51,519 nt of DNA from Bacteroidales bacterium (GTDB taxonomy: Bacteria; Bacteroidota; Bacteroidia; Bacteroidales; ML635J-15), in NCBI GenBank assembly GCA_031275085.1, contig JAISPG010000035.1, positions 1 to 51,519 of the forward strand, given 5' to 3'. The position numbers were made by a program, and so were the translations under genes. Below are positions 1 to 8,630 of the stretch, piece after piece. How positions within the stretch are numbered: position 1 is the first letter of the stretch; the number at the start of each line of letters is the position of its first letter. Below the pieces are notes generated by a model that saw nothing but the letters and a program-made list of their open reading frames with translations, was not told the DNA's origin and searched no databases.

Positions 1-858
1 TTTGTTGGTATTGGCGCTATGACAGACTTCGGACCATTACTTGCAAATCCTAAAAGTTTAATGTTAGGAGCTGCTGCACAGCTTGGAATATTTATTACTT
101 TTATTTGTGCCATTGCATTGGGATTTTCCCCGGCTGAATCAGGTTCAATCGGAATTATCGGAGGTGCAGACGGACCAACTGCTATATTTGTTACTTCCAA
201 ACTGGCACCGGAGCTATTAGGACCAATTGCAGTTGCTGCATATTCTTATATGGCTTTGATCCCTGTTATTCAACCTCCCATTATGAGAGCTCTGACTACA
301 AGAAAAGAAAGGCAGATTGAGATGAAGCAGTTAAGACCGGTAACTAAACGTGAAAAAATTATTTTCCCTATAGTAATAACTATTATTGCAGCTTTACTGG
401 TACCTTCTTCCGTTTCATTAATCGGTTCTTTAATGTTTGGGAACTTATTAAGAGAATCAGGAGTGACCGAACGTTTAAGCAAAACTGTTCAGAACGAATT
501 AATGAATATAGTTACTGTATTTCTTGGAATATCGGTAGGAGCAACTGCTACCGCAGATATGTTCCTTAGTTTAAGAACTATTCAAATTATTGTTCTTGGA
601 GTTATTGCTTTTAGTTTCAGTACGGCAGGAGGTATATTAATTGCAAAATTTATTAACTTATTTGCCAAAGAAAAGATAAATCCCCTTATTGGTTCAGCAG
701 GAGTTTCAGCAGTTCCAATGGCTGCAAGAGTTTCACAGGCTGAAGGACAAAAGTCAAACCCGAATAATTATTTATTAATGCATGCTATGGGACCAAATGT
801 TGCAGGAGTTATTGGGTCTACAATTACTGCCGGACTATTATTAAGTTTCCTTTCTTAG
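1..858 (+). CDS. oadB: Sodium-pumping decarboxylase beta subunit (OadB/GcdB family), 5'-truncated
   Basis: This is the C-terminal ~285 codons of the integral membrane subunit of a biotin-dependent Na+-translocating decarboxylase (oxaloacetate, methylmalonyl-CoA or glutaryl-CoA type). It couples decarboxylation of carboxybiotin to Na+ export. The reading frame is open from base 1, so the true start lies upstream of the window and the internal ATG at 19 is not the start. The family signature [10 protein letters not shown] is present near bases 163-192, followed by the [20 protein letters not shown] helix and several further hydrophobic segments. The C-terminal segment ([19 protein letters not shown]) is also typical. 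The family is about 400 residues long, so roughly a third is missing. Alpha and gamma subunits are not in view, so substrate cannot be assigned. It is followed after 22 nt by a nucleotidyltransferase gene on the same strand. Confidence 0.93.
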   Translation, partial: FVGIGAMTDFGPLLANPKSLMLGAAAQLGIFITFICAIALGFSPAESGSIGIIGGADGPTAIFVTSKLAPELLGPIAVAAYSYMALIPVIQPPIMRALTTRKERQIEMKQLRPVTKREKIIFPIVITIIAALLVPSSVSLIGSLMFGNLLRESGVTERLSKTVQNELMNIVTVFLGISVGATATADMFLSLRTIQIIVLGVIAFSFSTAGGILIAKFINLFAKEKINPLIGSAGVSAVPMAARVSQAEGQKSNPNNYLLMHAMGPNVAGVIGSTITAGLLLSFLS

Positions 859-880
859 GAAATTATAAAAATATTGATTT

Positions 881-1597
881 ATGAAAGCAATGATTTTTGC
901 TGCCGGCTATGGTACAAGGTTAGCTCCGCTTACAGACAATAAGCCAAAAGCTTTGGTCAATATCGCAGGAAAACCTATGCTCCAAATGCAAATTGAGCAT
1001 TTAAAAAGTTTTGGATTTAATTATATCGTAATAAATGTTCATCACTTTTCCGACCAGATTATAAACTTTATCAATTCAAACGATTTTGGAGTTGAGATCC
1101 AAATATCAGACGAAACTAATCTATTACTTAATACAGGTGGCGGATTAAAAAATGTAAAGAAATTTTTTAATGAAGGAGATACATTTTTATTACATAATGT
1201 AGATATTTATTCAGAAATCGACTTAAAAGAAATGTATAACTTTCATTTAAAAACCTGCAATATTGCCACATTAGCAGTAAAACACAGAGAAAGTACAAAT
1301 TATCTGCTATTTGATGAAACCGACAGGTTATGCGGGTGGAGAAGCTATAAAACAAATTCAGAAATAATATCCATAGAAAAAACTACATATAATGAAATGG
1401 CTTTTAGCGGTATATACGTTTTTAATTACAATATCTTCGACGCAATACAAAAAGAAGGTTCATTTCCAATAATCCCCGAACTTCTCAATATATCAAAAAA
1501 TGACAGGATCGGAGCATACAATCACGACAACAAATATATGCTTGATCTTGGAAAACCTGAAGCCATAAAAAAATGTGAAGAGCTAATCAATAGCTAA
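881..1597 (+). CDS. Sugar-phosphate nucleotidyltransferase (MurU/RmlA-like)
   Basis: A 238-residue cytoplasmic NTP-transferase that joins a nucleoside monophosphate to a sugar 1-phosphate. The N-terminal signature AAGYGTRLAPLTDNKPKALV (residues 7-26) is the nucleotide-binding loop with the catalytic Arg and Lys. GGGLKN (residues 87-92) and HNVDIYSEID, in the metal/sugar-binding region, follow. The length fits MurNAc-1-P uridylyltransferase or mannose-1-P guanylyltransferase-like short forms rather than longer GlmU or RmlA. In many Bacteroidota such genes sit beside an aminoglycoside-phosphotransferase-like sugar kinase, but none is adjacent here. It lies 22 nt after the oadB-type gene and probably shares its transcript, which ends at the hairpin at 1685-1731. 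The family is secure; the exact substrate is inference. Confidence 0.85.
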   Translation: MKAMIFAAGYGTRLAPLTDNKPKALVNIAGKPMLQMQIEHLKSFGFNYIVINVHHFSDQIINFINSNDFGVEIQISDETNLLLNTGGGLKNVKKFFNEGDTFLLHNVDIYSEIDLKEMYNFHLKTCNIATLAVKHRESTNYLLFDETDRLCGWRSYKTNSEIISIEKTTYNEMAFSGIYVFNYNIFDAIQKEGSFPIIPELLNISKNDRIGAYNHDNKYMLDLGKPEAIKKCEELINS

Positions 1598-1684
1598 TAA
1601 TTATTATTATCAACTTAAATCTTCGATTTTTTGAACCGGATATCGTTTTAATTTAACTCAATGCCAGATACAAAATTAAGTAAT

Positions 1685-1731
1685 AAAGGACAACTTAGCT
1701 GCAACCGTTGAGCGCAGCTAAGTTGTCCTTT
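1685..1731 (+). terminator. Strong 18-bp perfect hairpin terminator
   Basis: Arms 1685-1702 and 1714-1731 are perfectly complementary over 18 bp around an 11-nt loop. The A-run at the left and T-run at the right let it act in both directions. It separates the 881-1597 gene from the next gene's own promoter at 1820. Confidence 0.8.
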
Positions 1732-1819
1732 GATAATTGGAATTTTATCCACAATATTTATAGAAAAAAATAAATGTTTATTCACCTAAATTTTACATTG
1801 AGCCCTTAATTTTATTATT

Positions 1820-1827
1820 TACCTTTG
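1820..1827 (+). promoter_or_regulatory. Bacteroidota -7 box, near-leaderless
   Basis: TACCTTTG matches TAnnTTTG, with ATTG 19 nt upstream as a weak -33. The start codon at 1833 lies only 6 nt after the box, so transcription would begin at or next to the ATG. Confidence 0.55.
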
Positions 1828-1832
1828 TCAAA

Positions 1833-3674
1833 ATGAAATTTAAAAGATTTTTAATATTACTGTATTTCTTCCTATTCTGGATATGTTACTTTATCGTAGC
1901 AAGAATAATATTTTTCTTGTTTAATACCCCAGAACTGGCTGGCATAAGTTTTTCTGAAATACTGGCAACATTCTTTTACGGCTTTAAATTAGATATATCT
2001 GCAGCTTCATATATAACATTTTTTTCTATTCCGGTTTTTATTATCTCAGCTTTTTTCTCTTCCAATAAAGTATTGAAAATATCCCTGAATATTTTTACAG
2101 GAATAATGATAGCTATAGTTTCACTAATAATTATCGGAGATGCCGAAGTTTACAAATACTGGGCTTTCAGGCTTGATAATTCACCACTTAAGTATCTCAA
2201 TACTCCAGAACTAATAATAGCATCAACTACAACATTAAGAATAGTTTTTTTATTTTTTATTTATTTAATTTTCTGTCTGGTTAGTTATTTTTTATACTCC
2301 AGGCTGATATCCGGAAAAATAAAGAACACACAAAATGAAAAGTTTTATTCAATCTTTTATTTGCTTATAGCCGGCATACTATTTATTCCTATACGTGGCG
2401 GTGTCGGAATTGCACCAATAAATGCAGGTTCGGTTTACCATTCAAATAATATGTTCCTGAACCATTCGGCAATAAATGTTACGTGGAATTTCGGTAATTC
2501 ATTTTTTGCAAAAGATCTTGATTTCGACTCTTTTCAATATTTTGAAGAAACGCAAAAAGATAAATTCTATTCTGAAGCTATACACTCAGAAGACACATGT
2601 ATAAACATATTCAATAATAATAAACCTAAACATATTATTTTCATTGTACTTGAAAGTTTTACGGCAAATGCAATCGGAGTACTTGGTGGCGAAAAAGGTT
2701 TAACTCCGGGAATAGATAAATGGAGTGAGAAAGGAATTTTATTCAATAATTTCTATGCAAGTGCAGACAGAAGCGACAAAGGTTTGGTTTCAATTTTCAG
2801 TTCTGCACCTATTGTACTGAATTATTCATTAATGAAAATTCCGGGAAAATCCAGACATTTACCGGGTTTAATATCCGAGCTGTCAGATAATGGTTATAAA
2901 TCATCTTTTTATTATGGGGGTGATATCAATTTTGCAAATATGCAGTCTTATATACTGCAAACAGGGTTTCAGGAAATAAAATCGCAGAACAATCTTAAAA
3001 TGAATTGTGCCGAAAGTTCAAAATGGGGATATCACGATGAATGTATGCTTGACCTTTTATATAAAGATATTATAAATGCAAAAGACACATCAGTTTTTGC
3101 ACTATTTACACTTAGTAGCCATGAACCGTATGATATTCCCGGCAAGAAAATATTTCCTGAAAATGATGAAATGAATAAAGCCAGAAATTCTTATTTCTAT
3201 ACGGATTCCTGTATAAATATTTTTCTTGAAAATTTATATAATTCCCCAAAATGGGATGAATCACTAATCATTCTTGTATCAGACCATGGGACACGTTTTC
3301 CTGGAAATACTGAGTTATGGGATCTTCCTAAATTTCATACTCTTATGTTGTGGCTGGGAGGATCATTAAAAACAGAACCATTTATATATACTCAGGCTGC
3401 AGACCAAACAGATATCAGTGCATCATTGTTAGCACAACTTAATATTGACCATAAAAAATTTATTTTCAGCGAAGATTTATTCAGAAAAAAAACTCCTTCA
3501 GCATTCTATTCCTTTAATCATGGGTATGGATTTATAAAAGGCAATGAGTATTTTGTATACGATATAAACACCAATAAACCTATTATAGAAAACTACAACA
3601 TCTATAATATGCCTGATTATACAAAAGCATACATGCAGCAAGTCACCGAATATTATAAAAAGTTAAATAATTAA
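1833..3674 (+). CDS. LTA synthase-like membrane sulfatase-fold protein
   Basis: A 613-residue protein with about five N-terminal membrane helices (residues ~1-200) and an external alkaline-phosphatase/sulfatase-fold domain from about residue 265. It belongs to the LtaS/phosphoglycerol transferase superfamily. Visible active-site elements are E274 (IVLESF), S314 in ADRSDKG at the nucleophile position (Ser here, Thr in Gram-positive LtaS), and D484-H485 (LVSDHGTRF), which are metal ligands. Gram-negative members modify envelope glycans or lipids with phosphoglycerol, phosphoethanolamine or similar groups. The acceptor cannot be read from the sequence. The gene stands alone between a terminator and convergent genes, with its own promoter at 1820-1827. 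The ATG at 1833 is the only plausible start before the first helix. Confidence 0.85.
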   Translation: MKFKRFLILLYFFLFWICYFIVARIIFFLFNTPELAGISFSEILATFFYGFKLDISAASYITFFSIPVFIISAFFSSNKVLKISLNIFTGIMIAIVSLIIIGDAEVYKYWAFRLDNSPLKYLNTPELIIASTTTLRIVFLFFIYLIFCLVSYFLYSRLISGKIKNTQNEKFYSIFYLLIAGILFIPIRGGVGIAPINAGSVYHSNNMFLNHSAINVTWNFGNSFFAKDLDFDSFQYFEETQKDKFYSEAIHSEDTCINIFNNNKPKHIIFIVLESFTANAIGVLGGEKGLTPGIDKWSEKGILFNNFYASADRSDKGLVSIFSSAPIVLNYSLMKIPGKSRHLPGLISELSDNGYKSSFYYGGDINFANMQSYILQTGFQEIKSQNNLKMNCAESSKWGYHDECMLDLLYKDIINAKDTSVFALFTLSSHEPYDIPGKKIFPENDEMNKARNSYFYTDSCINIFLENLYNSPKWDESLIILVSDHGTRFPGNTELWDLPKFHTLMLWLGGSLKTEPFIYTQAADQTDISASLLAQLNIDHKKFIFSEDLFRKKTPSAFYSFNHGYGFIKGNEYFVYDINTNKPIIENYNIYNMPDYTKAYMQQVTEYYKKLNN

Positions 3675-3711
3675 GAGGTGAAGAATAGGCTACTTTTCAA
3701 ATTCTTAAAAC

Positions 3712-4107
3712 TTACTTCAAATAATCTGAGAGTTCAGTTAACAATCCTGCTTTATCTCTGAAACCAACAACTCTCTTTATCTCTTTTCCGTCTTTAAAAA
3801 GTATCATACAAGGAATACCTGTTATTTGATACTTTTGTGATAAATTTTTATTTTGATCTGTATTCAATTTTGCTACAACGATTTTGCTACTATATTCTTT
3901 TGCAAATTCTTCAAGTACCGGCTGCATCATTCTACACGGACGGCACCAGTCAGCGTAAAAATCCACAAAAACCAATCCTTTGCTAATACCACTATCAAAA
4001 TTAGTTTCGGTCAGTATTTTTATTTTTGAATCTTGTGCATTCGCATAATCAACTGTAAAAAAGCTTAATACTGTAAATACTGTCAGAAATAAAATTGTTT
4101 TTTTCAT
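3712..4107 (-). CDS. Exported thioredoxin-fold protein with WCRPC active site
   Basis: 131 residues. A signal peptide (residues 1-24, ending DYANA) precedes a thioredoxin domain, so it acts in the periplasm or is membrane-anchored. The redox motif is W54-C55-R56-P57-C58, with Arg where cytosolic thioredoxin has Gly. The cis-Pro loop reads GIPC (P99, C100), placing a third cysteine beside the active site, where Thr is usual. The length fits a single-domain thioredoxin with no fused TlpA or DsbE insert. It is the last gene of the minus-strand cluster beginning at 7532, 18 nt after miaA. DsbD at 25427-27439 is a plausible source of reducing power (inference). Confidence 0.88.
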   Translation of the reverse strand: MKKTILFLTVFTVLSFFTVDYANAQDSKIKILTETNFDSGISKGLVFVDFYADWCRPCRMMQPVLEEFAKEYSSKIVVAKLNTDQNKNLSQKYQITGIPCMILFKDGKEIKRVVGFRDKAGLLTELSDYLK

Positions 4108-4125
4108 ATCAAAAATTTTTATTTA

Positions 4126-5040
4126 TTATTTAATGTATTCTATATTAGAATTAATATATTTAATTATATTTTCTTTATCGAAAGGAGAAAACCATTCGGT
4201 ATCCTCATAACGTCTAAACCATGTTAATTGCCTGCGTGCATAATTTCTTGTATTTTTTTTTATCAATTCAAATGCTTCATCAAATGATATTTTACTTTCA
4301 ACAGCGTCAAACAATTCACGATAACCTATTGTCTTAAGGGCAACTAAGCCTTTATGCTCATATAGTTTTTCAGCTTCCTGTTTCAAACCATCGTTTCTCA
4401 TTTTGTCAACACGGCAATTTATTCTTTCATATAAAACTTCTCTATCTAAATTTATGCCAATCTTTAAAATATTAAAATTTCTACTTACTTTTTTATTTTT
4501 CCTGAACTCAGAAAAAGGTCTTCCGGTAATTCTGTACATTTCCAGTGCACGCATTATACGTTGCGGATTTTTCAAATCAACTTTTCGATAATATTCAGGA
4601 TCAACTTTTTTCAATTCAAAACGAATTGCTTCTATTCCATTTTTTTCATAAAAATCTGTTACTTCCTTTCTTATATTATCATCATGATCGGGCATTTCGT
4701 CAACCCCATTACATACAGCATCAATATAAAGACCGGAACCGCCACATAGTACTGCAATATCATTTGATAAAAAATAATTATCGAGCTTATGAATTATATC
4801 ATTTTCATATTTGTTTATACTATAATGTTCCGTTACCGAAACATTACCTATAAAATGGTGTTTTATCTTATCAAGTTGATCAATTGAAGGCCTGGCAACT
4901 CCAACATTCAATTCCTTATAAACCTGACGGGAATCACAGGAAAAAATCTCAGCATTATAATATTCTGCTATATCAATGCTTAAGTCGGTTTTCCCAACTC
5001 CTGTAGGTCCAAAAATCATTATAAGGGTTTTAAATACCAT
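4126..5040 (-). CDS. miaA: tRNA dimethylallyltransferase MiaA
   Basis: A 304-residue cytoplasmic enzyme that adds a dimethylallyl group to N6 of A37 in tRNAs reading UNN codons. The P-loop GPTGVGKT is at residues 11-18, followed by SCDSRQVYKELNVG, which holds the catalytic Asp and tRNA contact region, and a C-terminal ARRQLTWFRR stretch typical of MiaA. The length is normal. It follows the pRiA4b-like gene by 25 nt and precedes the exported thioredoxin by 18 nt in a minus-strand operon. Confidence 0.97.
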   Translation of the reverse strand: MVFKTLIMIFGPTGVGKTDLSIDIAEYYNAEIFSCDSRQVYKELNVGVARPSIDQLDKIKHHFIGNVSVTEHYSINKYENDIIHKLDNYFLSNDIAVLCGGSGLYIDAVCNGVDEMPDHDDNIRKEVTDFYEKNGIEAIRFELKKVDPEYYRKVDLKNPQRIMRALEMYRITGRPFSEFRKNKKVSRNFNILKIGINLDREVLYERINCRVDKMRNDGLKQEAEKLYEHKGLVALKTIGYRELFDAVESKISFDEAFELIKKNTRNYARRQLTWFRRYEDTEWFSPFDKENIIKYINSNIEYIK

Positions 5041-5065
5041 TCATCATTTTTATTAAACCTACAGA

Positions 5066-5587
5066 TTATATGTCAAAATCGTTTATACTATCCAGATCAT
5101 ACTGGTCAAAACCTTCTTCAAAATCGTCTTCTGTTTCATCCATAAAGTCATCTTCATTTATATCGTCAACAAATACTTGCTCAGGAGCTTTGCTTTTTGA
5201 CAATGTACAAATCGGGAACTGAAGTTTAAAGTCTTCTTTTACAGCTTCTCTGATATTTACAATTTCAATAAAAAACGATCTTATGGAAAAGAAATCAAAT
5301 ATATAAATGTATCGTTGTCCGATAACAGGAGTAAATGTATCCAGTCTTGTATCCGACATAAGCATTAAATCTGCTTGAGATTCTTCATCTATTTTCTCAA
5401 GAATTATTTCCTGAACCTTATCCCATGAAGCGTTCGACAGAAAAAAAGTTGTAAGCAAACTGGGATCATAATTACATGCAGCCTGAATAGCCATATGTAA
5501 ATCAAGAAAGGTATTATCGGAATATATTTCGATATCCCTTACAAAATTTTCATCTTCACCTGATATTATACGGTATTTAATTATCAT
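5066..5587 (-). CDS. Plasmid pRiA4b ORF-3-like protein
   Basis: 173 residues. The first ~120 resemble the pRiA4b ORF-3/IS1096 TnpR-like fold family (start IIKYRIISGEDENFVRDIEI, then FLDLHMAIQAACNY). The remainder is a highly acidic tail rich in Asp and Glu. Its start codon overlaps the stop of the upstream acyl-CoA reductase gene by 4 nt (5584-5587), indicating translational coupling. As I recall, Bacteroidota often carry this family beside miaA; the biochemical role is not known to me. No catalytic residues are evident. Confidence 0.72.
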   Translation of the reverse strand: MIIKYRIISGEDENFVRDIEIYSDNTFLDLHMAIQAACNYDPSLLTTFFLSNASWDKVQEIILEKIDEESQADLMLMSDTRLDTFTPVIGQRYIYIFDFFSIRSFFIEIVNIREAVKEDFKLQFPICTLSKSKAPEQVFVDDINEDDFMDETEDDFEEGFDQYDLDSINDFDI

Positions 5588-6618
5588 TTTTGTAATTTTA
5601 AAATAAATTCAACAGTATCGATATTGTCGGCATATTCTGAAAGTCTCGGACGTTGTGTATCTCCAATGTTTACAATATTATCCGAAAATTTTTCAGAACT
5701 GGTAACACACTGAATATTTTCATTATTCAAATATATATATTTTTTTATATCTTCCATATCCGAATAATATTCAAAATTTACTACTGCAACAGGTGAATAT
5801 AATTCTTTACGTTCAACCAAAAGCAGATCATGGAAATTTATGTGCTCGACAACATTCATTGCAATCAATGCATATTGATAGTTAAAATTATTAGCATATT
5901 TATGATGATCGAGTAAATACAGATATTTTTGAAATGCTTTGCCCATATCATTAAAATTATAATTTTGAGGCAGCATTAACTTAGAAATACTCCTGCATCC
6001 CAAACCAAAATAAATAAAAATATCATCTGCGAGGCGTTCAAGTTCTTCAGTCGTTTCTTTTCCTGTAATTATTGCGATTGAATTCCTGTTTTTCCTCAAA
6101 ATATTAGGATAGCCCGAAAAATAGTATTCAAAATATCTGTGTGTATTATTGCTGCCGGTTGCAATTATCGTATTATATCCTGTGATTTTTTCTGTTGTGT
6201 ATGAAATAGAGTTTTTCAAATCAGAATTTTTCTCATAAAATTTATCGATAACCCATTTCATCAAGAGTTCATCTTTTGATGAAAGTTTTATTTTCATATT
6301 GATCCCTGTAATAAAACCACAAATAAAATCATGAAAACCGACAAGCGGAATATTACCTGCCATAATTATTCCAAGTATAATTTCCGGAAAAGTTTTATCG
6401 GATATATTATATTTATCAAGCCATTCCCTTAGATTTTCCCTTGTGAGTTGCTTGCCCCATCCGGACAATGAAAATTTCACAAACTCTTCGGTAAACCATG
6501 GATTTGAGAAAAATATTCTATCATAACCGGGAAAAGAAGTATCTGCATTACCGGCACCGGCATTCCTTAACTCCTCTCCTATCTCGCATAAAAGATCGAT
6601 CCGTTCTTCAAAATTCAT
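5584..6618 (-). CDS. LuxC-type acyl-CoA reductase
   Basis: A 344-residue member of the LuxC/acyl-CoA reductase group within the aldehyde dehydrogenase superfamily. It reduces acyl-CoA or acyl-thioesters to aldehydes using NADPH. IIATGSNNTHRYFEYYF (residues ~151-167) is the cofactor-loop region. The likely nucleophile is C208 in FGLGCRSISKL, the conserved LuxC active-site context. Luminescence genes (luxAB, luxD, luxE) are absent, so an ordinary role in fatty aldehyde or lipid metabolism is more likely than bioluminescence. The 4-nt overlap with the next gene and 7-nt gap to the previous one show a tight operon. The family call is secure; the substrate is unknown. Confidence 0.85.
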   Translation of the reverse strand: MNFEERIDLLCEIGEELRNAGAGNADTSFPGYDRIFFSNPWFTEEFVKFSLSGWGKQLTRENLREWLDKYNISDKTFPEIILGIIMAGNIPLVGFHDFICGFITGINMKIKLSSKDELLMKWVIDKFYEKNSDLKNSISYTTEKITGYNTIIATGSNNTHRYFEYYFSGYPNILRKNRNSIAIITGKETTEELERLADDIFIYFGLGCRSISKLMLPQNYNFNDMGKAFQKYLYLLDHHKYANNFNYQYALIAMNVVEHINFHDLLLVERKELYSPVAVVNFEYYSDMEDIKKYIYLNNENIQCVTSSEKFSDNIVNIGDTQRPRLSEYADNIDTVEFILKLQK

Positions 6619-6625
6619 TTATATA

Positions 6626-7231
6626 TCAATAACTGCTTTGGTCCCAAACTTCATCAATAATTTCATTAAGTTCAGTATAGGTTTGTCCATTGGAAAATAA
6701 TATTATAAAATATATTATTGCTAAAACACTTACTACCAGACCTATTATAGCACAAGTCTGGCCTGCCTTTAAATTACCGAAAGAAGACTGGGTATATAAA
6801 CCGGGATTTGCATAATAAGCTTTTTTAGCTCCGGGAACAAGAACTAATGCAATAATTGAAAAAATCGGTCCCAGAAAACCTCCACAACAACAAATACTTA
6901 CTATTGAAATAATTCCCAATGCAAGAATTGCTCCCGAATTAGGAAGACTAATCTGCATATTCTGCCTCTCGTATGTCCTGTAATTATCAAACTCTGCATT
7001 ACGGTAATACTGATCATTTTCTCCGGTGTCGAAACCTCTATTATTATTATTCATATGTTGATTATCGGTATTATAAGTAGCATTATTAGTATTTTCATTT
7101 TTAGATTCAATTTTATCCAGATCCTCAAAAGATACATCATCTGTACTGGAAACATAAGAATTGTTTGTACTTTGGTTTATATCATCCGAAATAAATTGTT
7201 CATCTATTTTATTATTTTCTTCGTCCATCAT
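6626..7231 (-). CDS. CCC-motif (DUF4190-like) two-helix membrane protein
   Basis: 201 residues. A long Asn/Asp/Thr-rich, probably disordered N-terminal half (to residue ~90) is followed by two hydrophobic segments. The first contains VSICCCGGFLGPIFSIIALV with three consecutive cysteines, and the second is near IIGLVVSVLAIIYFIILF. This arrangement is typical of small Bacteroidota CCC-motif membrane proteins in the DUF4190 group, whose function I do not know. It sits 7 nt after the DUF2752 gene and 7 nt before the acyl-CoA reductase gene. Confidence 0.72.
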   Translation of the reverse strand: MMDEENNKIDEQFISDDINQSTNNSYVSSTDDVSFEDLDKIESKNENTNNATYNTDNQHMNNNNRGFDTGENDQYYRNAEFDNYRTYERQNMQISLPNSGAILALGIISIVSICCCGGFLGPIFSIIALVLVPGAKKAYYANPGLYTQSSFGNLKAGQTCAIIGLVVSVLAIIYFIILFSNGQTYTELNEIIDEVWDQSSY

Positions 7232-7238
7232 TTATTTT

Positions 7239-7532
7239 TTAATATATAACCAATGTTTTTATGATATAGTTCAAAGATATAATTATTGCATTTAATACAA
7301 AAAATATTTTCAGAATTTTTGCTCCATTATCAAATTTAAATAATAAGTGCAGTACCAAAAAAAGTAACATTAGAATTAATGGGATCAATGCAGGATAATA
7401 AATAAAACTATCAACAAAATTACCTTTCAGCAACTCTACAAACGACCGCTGAATTCCGCATCCGGGACAAGTAATACCTGTGTGTTGATACACGGGGCAA
7501 GTAAACATTAATTTTTCCAACCATTCAATCAT
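7239..7532 (-). CDS. DUF2752 small membrane protein
   Basis: 97 residues with two hydrophobic segments. The family motif GITCPGCGIQRSFVELLKG (near residues 19-37) carries a CPGCG cysteine pair. The protein is a predicted inner-membrane protein of unknown role. It is the first gene of the minus-strand operon running down to 3712, with a -7 box at 7537-7544 immediately upstream of the ATG. Confidence 0.82.
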   Translation of the reverse strand: MIEWLEKLMFTCPVYQHTGITCPGCGIQRSFVELLKGNFVDSFIYYPALIPLILMLLFLVLHLLFKFDNGAKILKIFFVLNAIIISLNYIIKTLVIY

Positions 7533-7536
7533 GTGT

Positions 7537-7544
7537 CAAAAATA
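7537..7544 (-). promoter_or_regulatory. -7 box for the 7532-3712 operon
   Basis: The reverse complement reads TATTTTTG. The box ends 4 nt before the ATG of the DUF2752 gene, implying a very short or absent leader. Confidence 0.5.
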
Positions 7545-7598
7545 AGCCTTTTATTGATTCGATTTAAAAAAAATGTTTAATTAAAAAAAATATTACAT

Positions 7599-7606
7599 TA
7601 TATTTG
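7599..7606 (+). promoter_or_regulatory. -7 box; rules out the upstream TTG start
   Basis: TATATTTG, with TTTA 19 nt upstream. The in-frame TTG at 7604 lies inside this box, which favours the ATG at 7619 as the start of the following gene. Confidence 0.6.
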
Positions 7607-7618
7607 AAAAAAATCAAT

Positions 7619-8140
7619 ATGAAAAAAATATTATTAGTTTCGTTTTTAATTGTTTCATCTTTTTTAGGAATTTCACAAGAGAAGTTTTACATACCTCAAA
7701 AAGATGTTAAAATTGCAACAATTTTAGTTCCCGATGGTTGGGACAGTCAATATGGCGATGATTTTCTTATGCTTAGTCAAGAAGATCGGGTGTGTACTTC
7801 GTTTGTATTCGGATTTAGAAATACTCAGTCTATTGAAAAACTACAATCTTTTTACGACTATATTTATGCAACTGCCGGAGAATTAATATCAGATATTACT
7901 TGGTCTGAAGAGGATTATGATAAAGTAGAAGGCATTGATTTTAATATTATTATAGACGAAGGATATGGTTTTTTTGAGGACGAAACCGGAAAATTCGAGA
8001 AAATAAATATCTCGTTATTCTTCCTGATAACAAAGGCTAAAGACACACTTGCATTTATTTATTTGACTTCTCCTGATGATGAAGATAGTTGTGAAGACGA
8101 TTTTGCAGGTATGATTTTGTCAGTAAAACCGTTGAAATGA
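7619..8140 (+). CDS. Small secreted protein of unknown function
   Basis: 173 residues from the ATG at 7619. The residues MKKILLVSFLIVSSFLGIS form a signal peptide, followed by a mature domain rich in Asp, Glu and aromatic residues (VPDGWDSQYGDDFLMLSQ). No lipobox and no recognisable catalytic motif are present. I do not recognise the family. It is transcribed divergently from the DUF2752 operon from its own promoter. Confidence 0.7.
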   Translation: MKKILLVSFLIVSSFLGISQEKFYIPQKDVKIATILVPDGWDSQYGDDFLMLSQEDRVCTSFVFGFRNTQSIEKLQSFYDYIYATAGELISDITWSEEDYDKVEGIDFNIIIDEGYGFFEDETGKFEKINISLFFLITKAKDTLAFIYLTSPDDEDSCEDDFAGMILSVKPLK

Positions 8141-8218
8141 TTTTAACAACAGCAATATCTGCATTAAAATTTCCCGAAAAGTAAGAGAAATAAAGTAGAA
8201 ATACGCTCATTAAATATA

Positions 8219-8499
8219 AATTGCTATTCACAACTCCATAATTATGGATATGCAATTCATTCGAATTTTATCATAATAATACACTTGCAGGCGGTTTATA
8301 TGGAATTTTACTGGGAAAAGTATTCATTGGCGAATCAATGTTCCATTCTAAAACAAATGCAAGTAAGGCAGTATTTTTATCATTGATACAATTTTGTAAA
8401 GTACTTGATATTAAAGTTATTGATTGTCAATTTCACACATCACATCCCGAAAGTCTGGGAGGAGAATATATTTACAGAAAAGAATATCTGGAATATTTA
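8219..8499 (+). pseudogene. Frameshifted duplicate fragment of aat
   Basis: This stretch aligns with 10745-11026 inside the intact aat gene, corresponding to about residues 116-209 of that protein. Most bases are identical, and the translated stretch GESMFHSKTNASK is the same in both copies. One base is missing near 8257 relative to aat, shifting the frame. At the otherwise conserved HLESLG motif the copy reads HPESLG. Similarity stops abruptly at 8499 and the reading frame then runs into unrelated sequence ending at 8586. There is no 5' half. It is a decayed partial duplication and not a second functional transferase. An open frame from the ATG at 8338 persists but has no evident role. Confidence 0.88.
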
Positions 8500-8630
8500 A
8501 GAACAAAGGGATCATATGTTGCTCAAACCATTTCGTCATATTATATATGTTGTGTACAATCTATACAAAACCAAGCACTCTTTTAAGAAAAAGTAAGAAT
8601 GCTTAGTTTTATTTTTTGACAGGATAAATG

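Noticed and set aside
1745..1753. Perfect DnaA box TTATCCACA
   Set aside because: A single 9-mer is expected by chance at this window size. No clustered boxes, dnaA, dnaN or skewed AT-rich unwinding element is nearby.
5584..6618. Bioluminescence operon suggested by the LuxC-like gene
   Set aside because: No luxA, luxB, luxD or luxE genes occur. LuxC-type reductases are widespread in non-luminous Bacteroidota.
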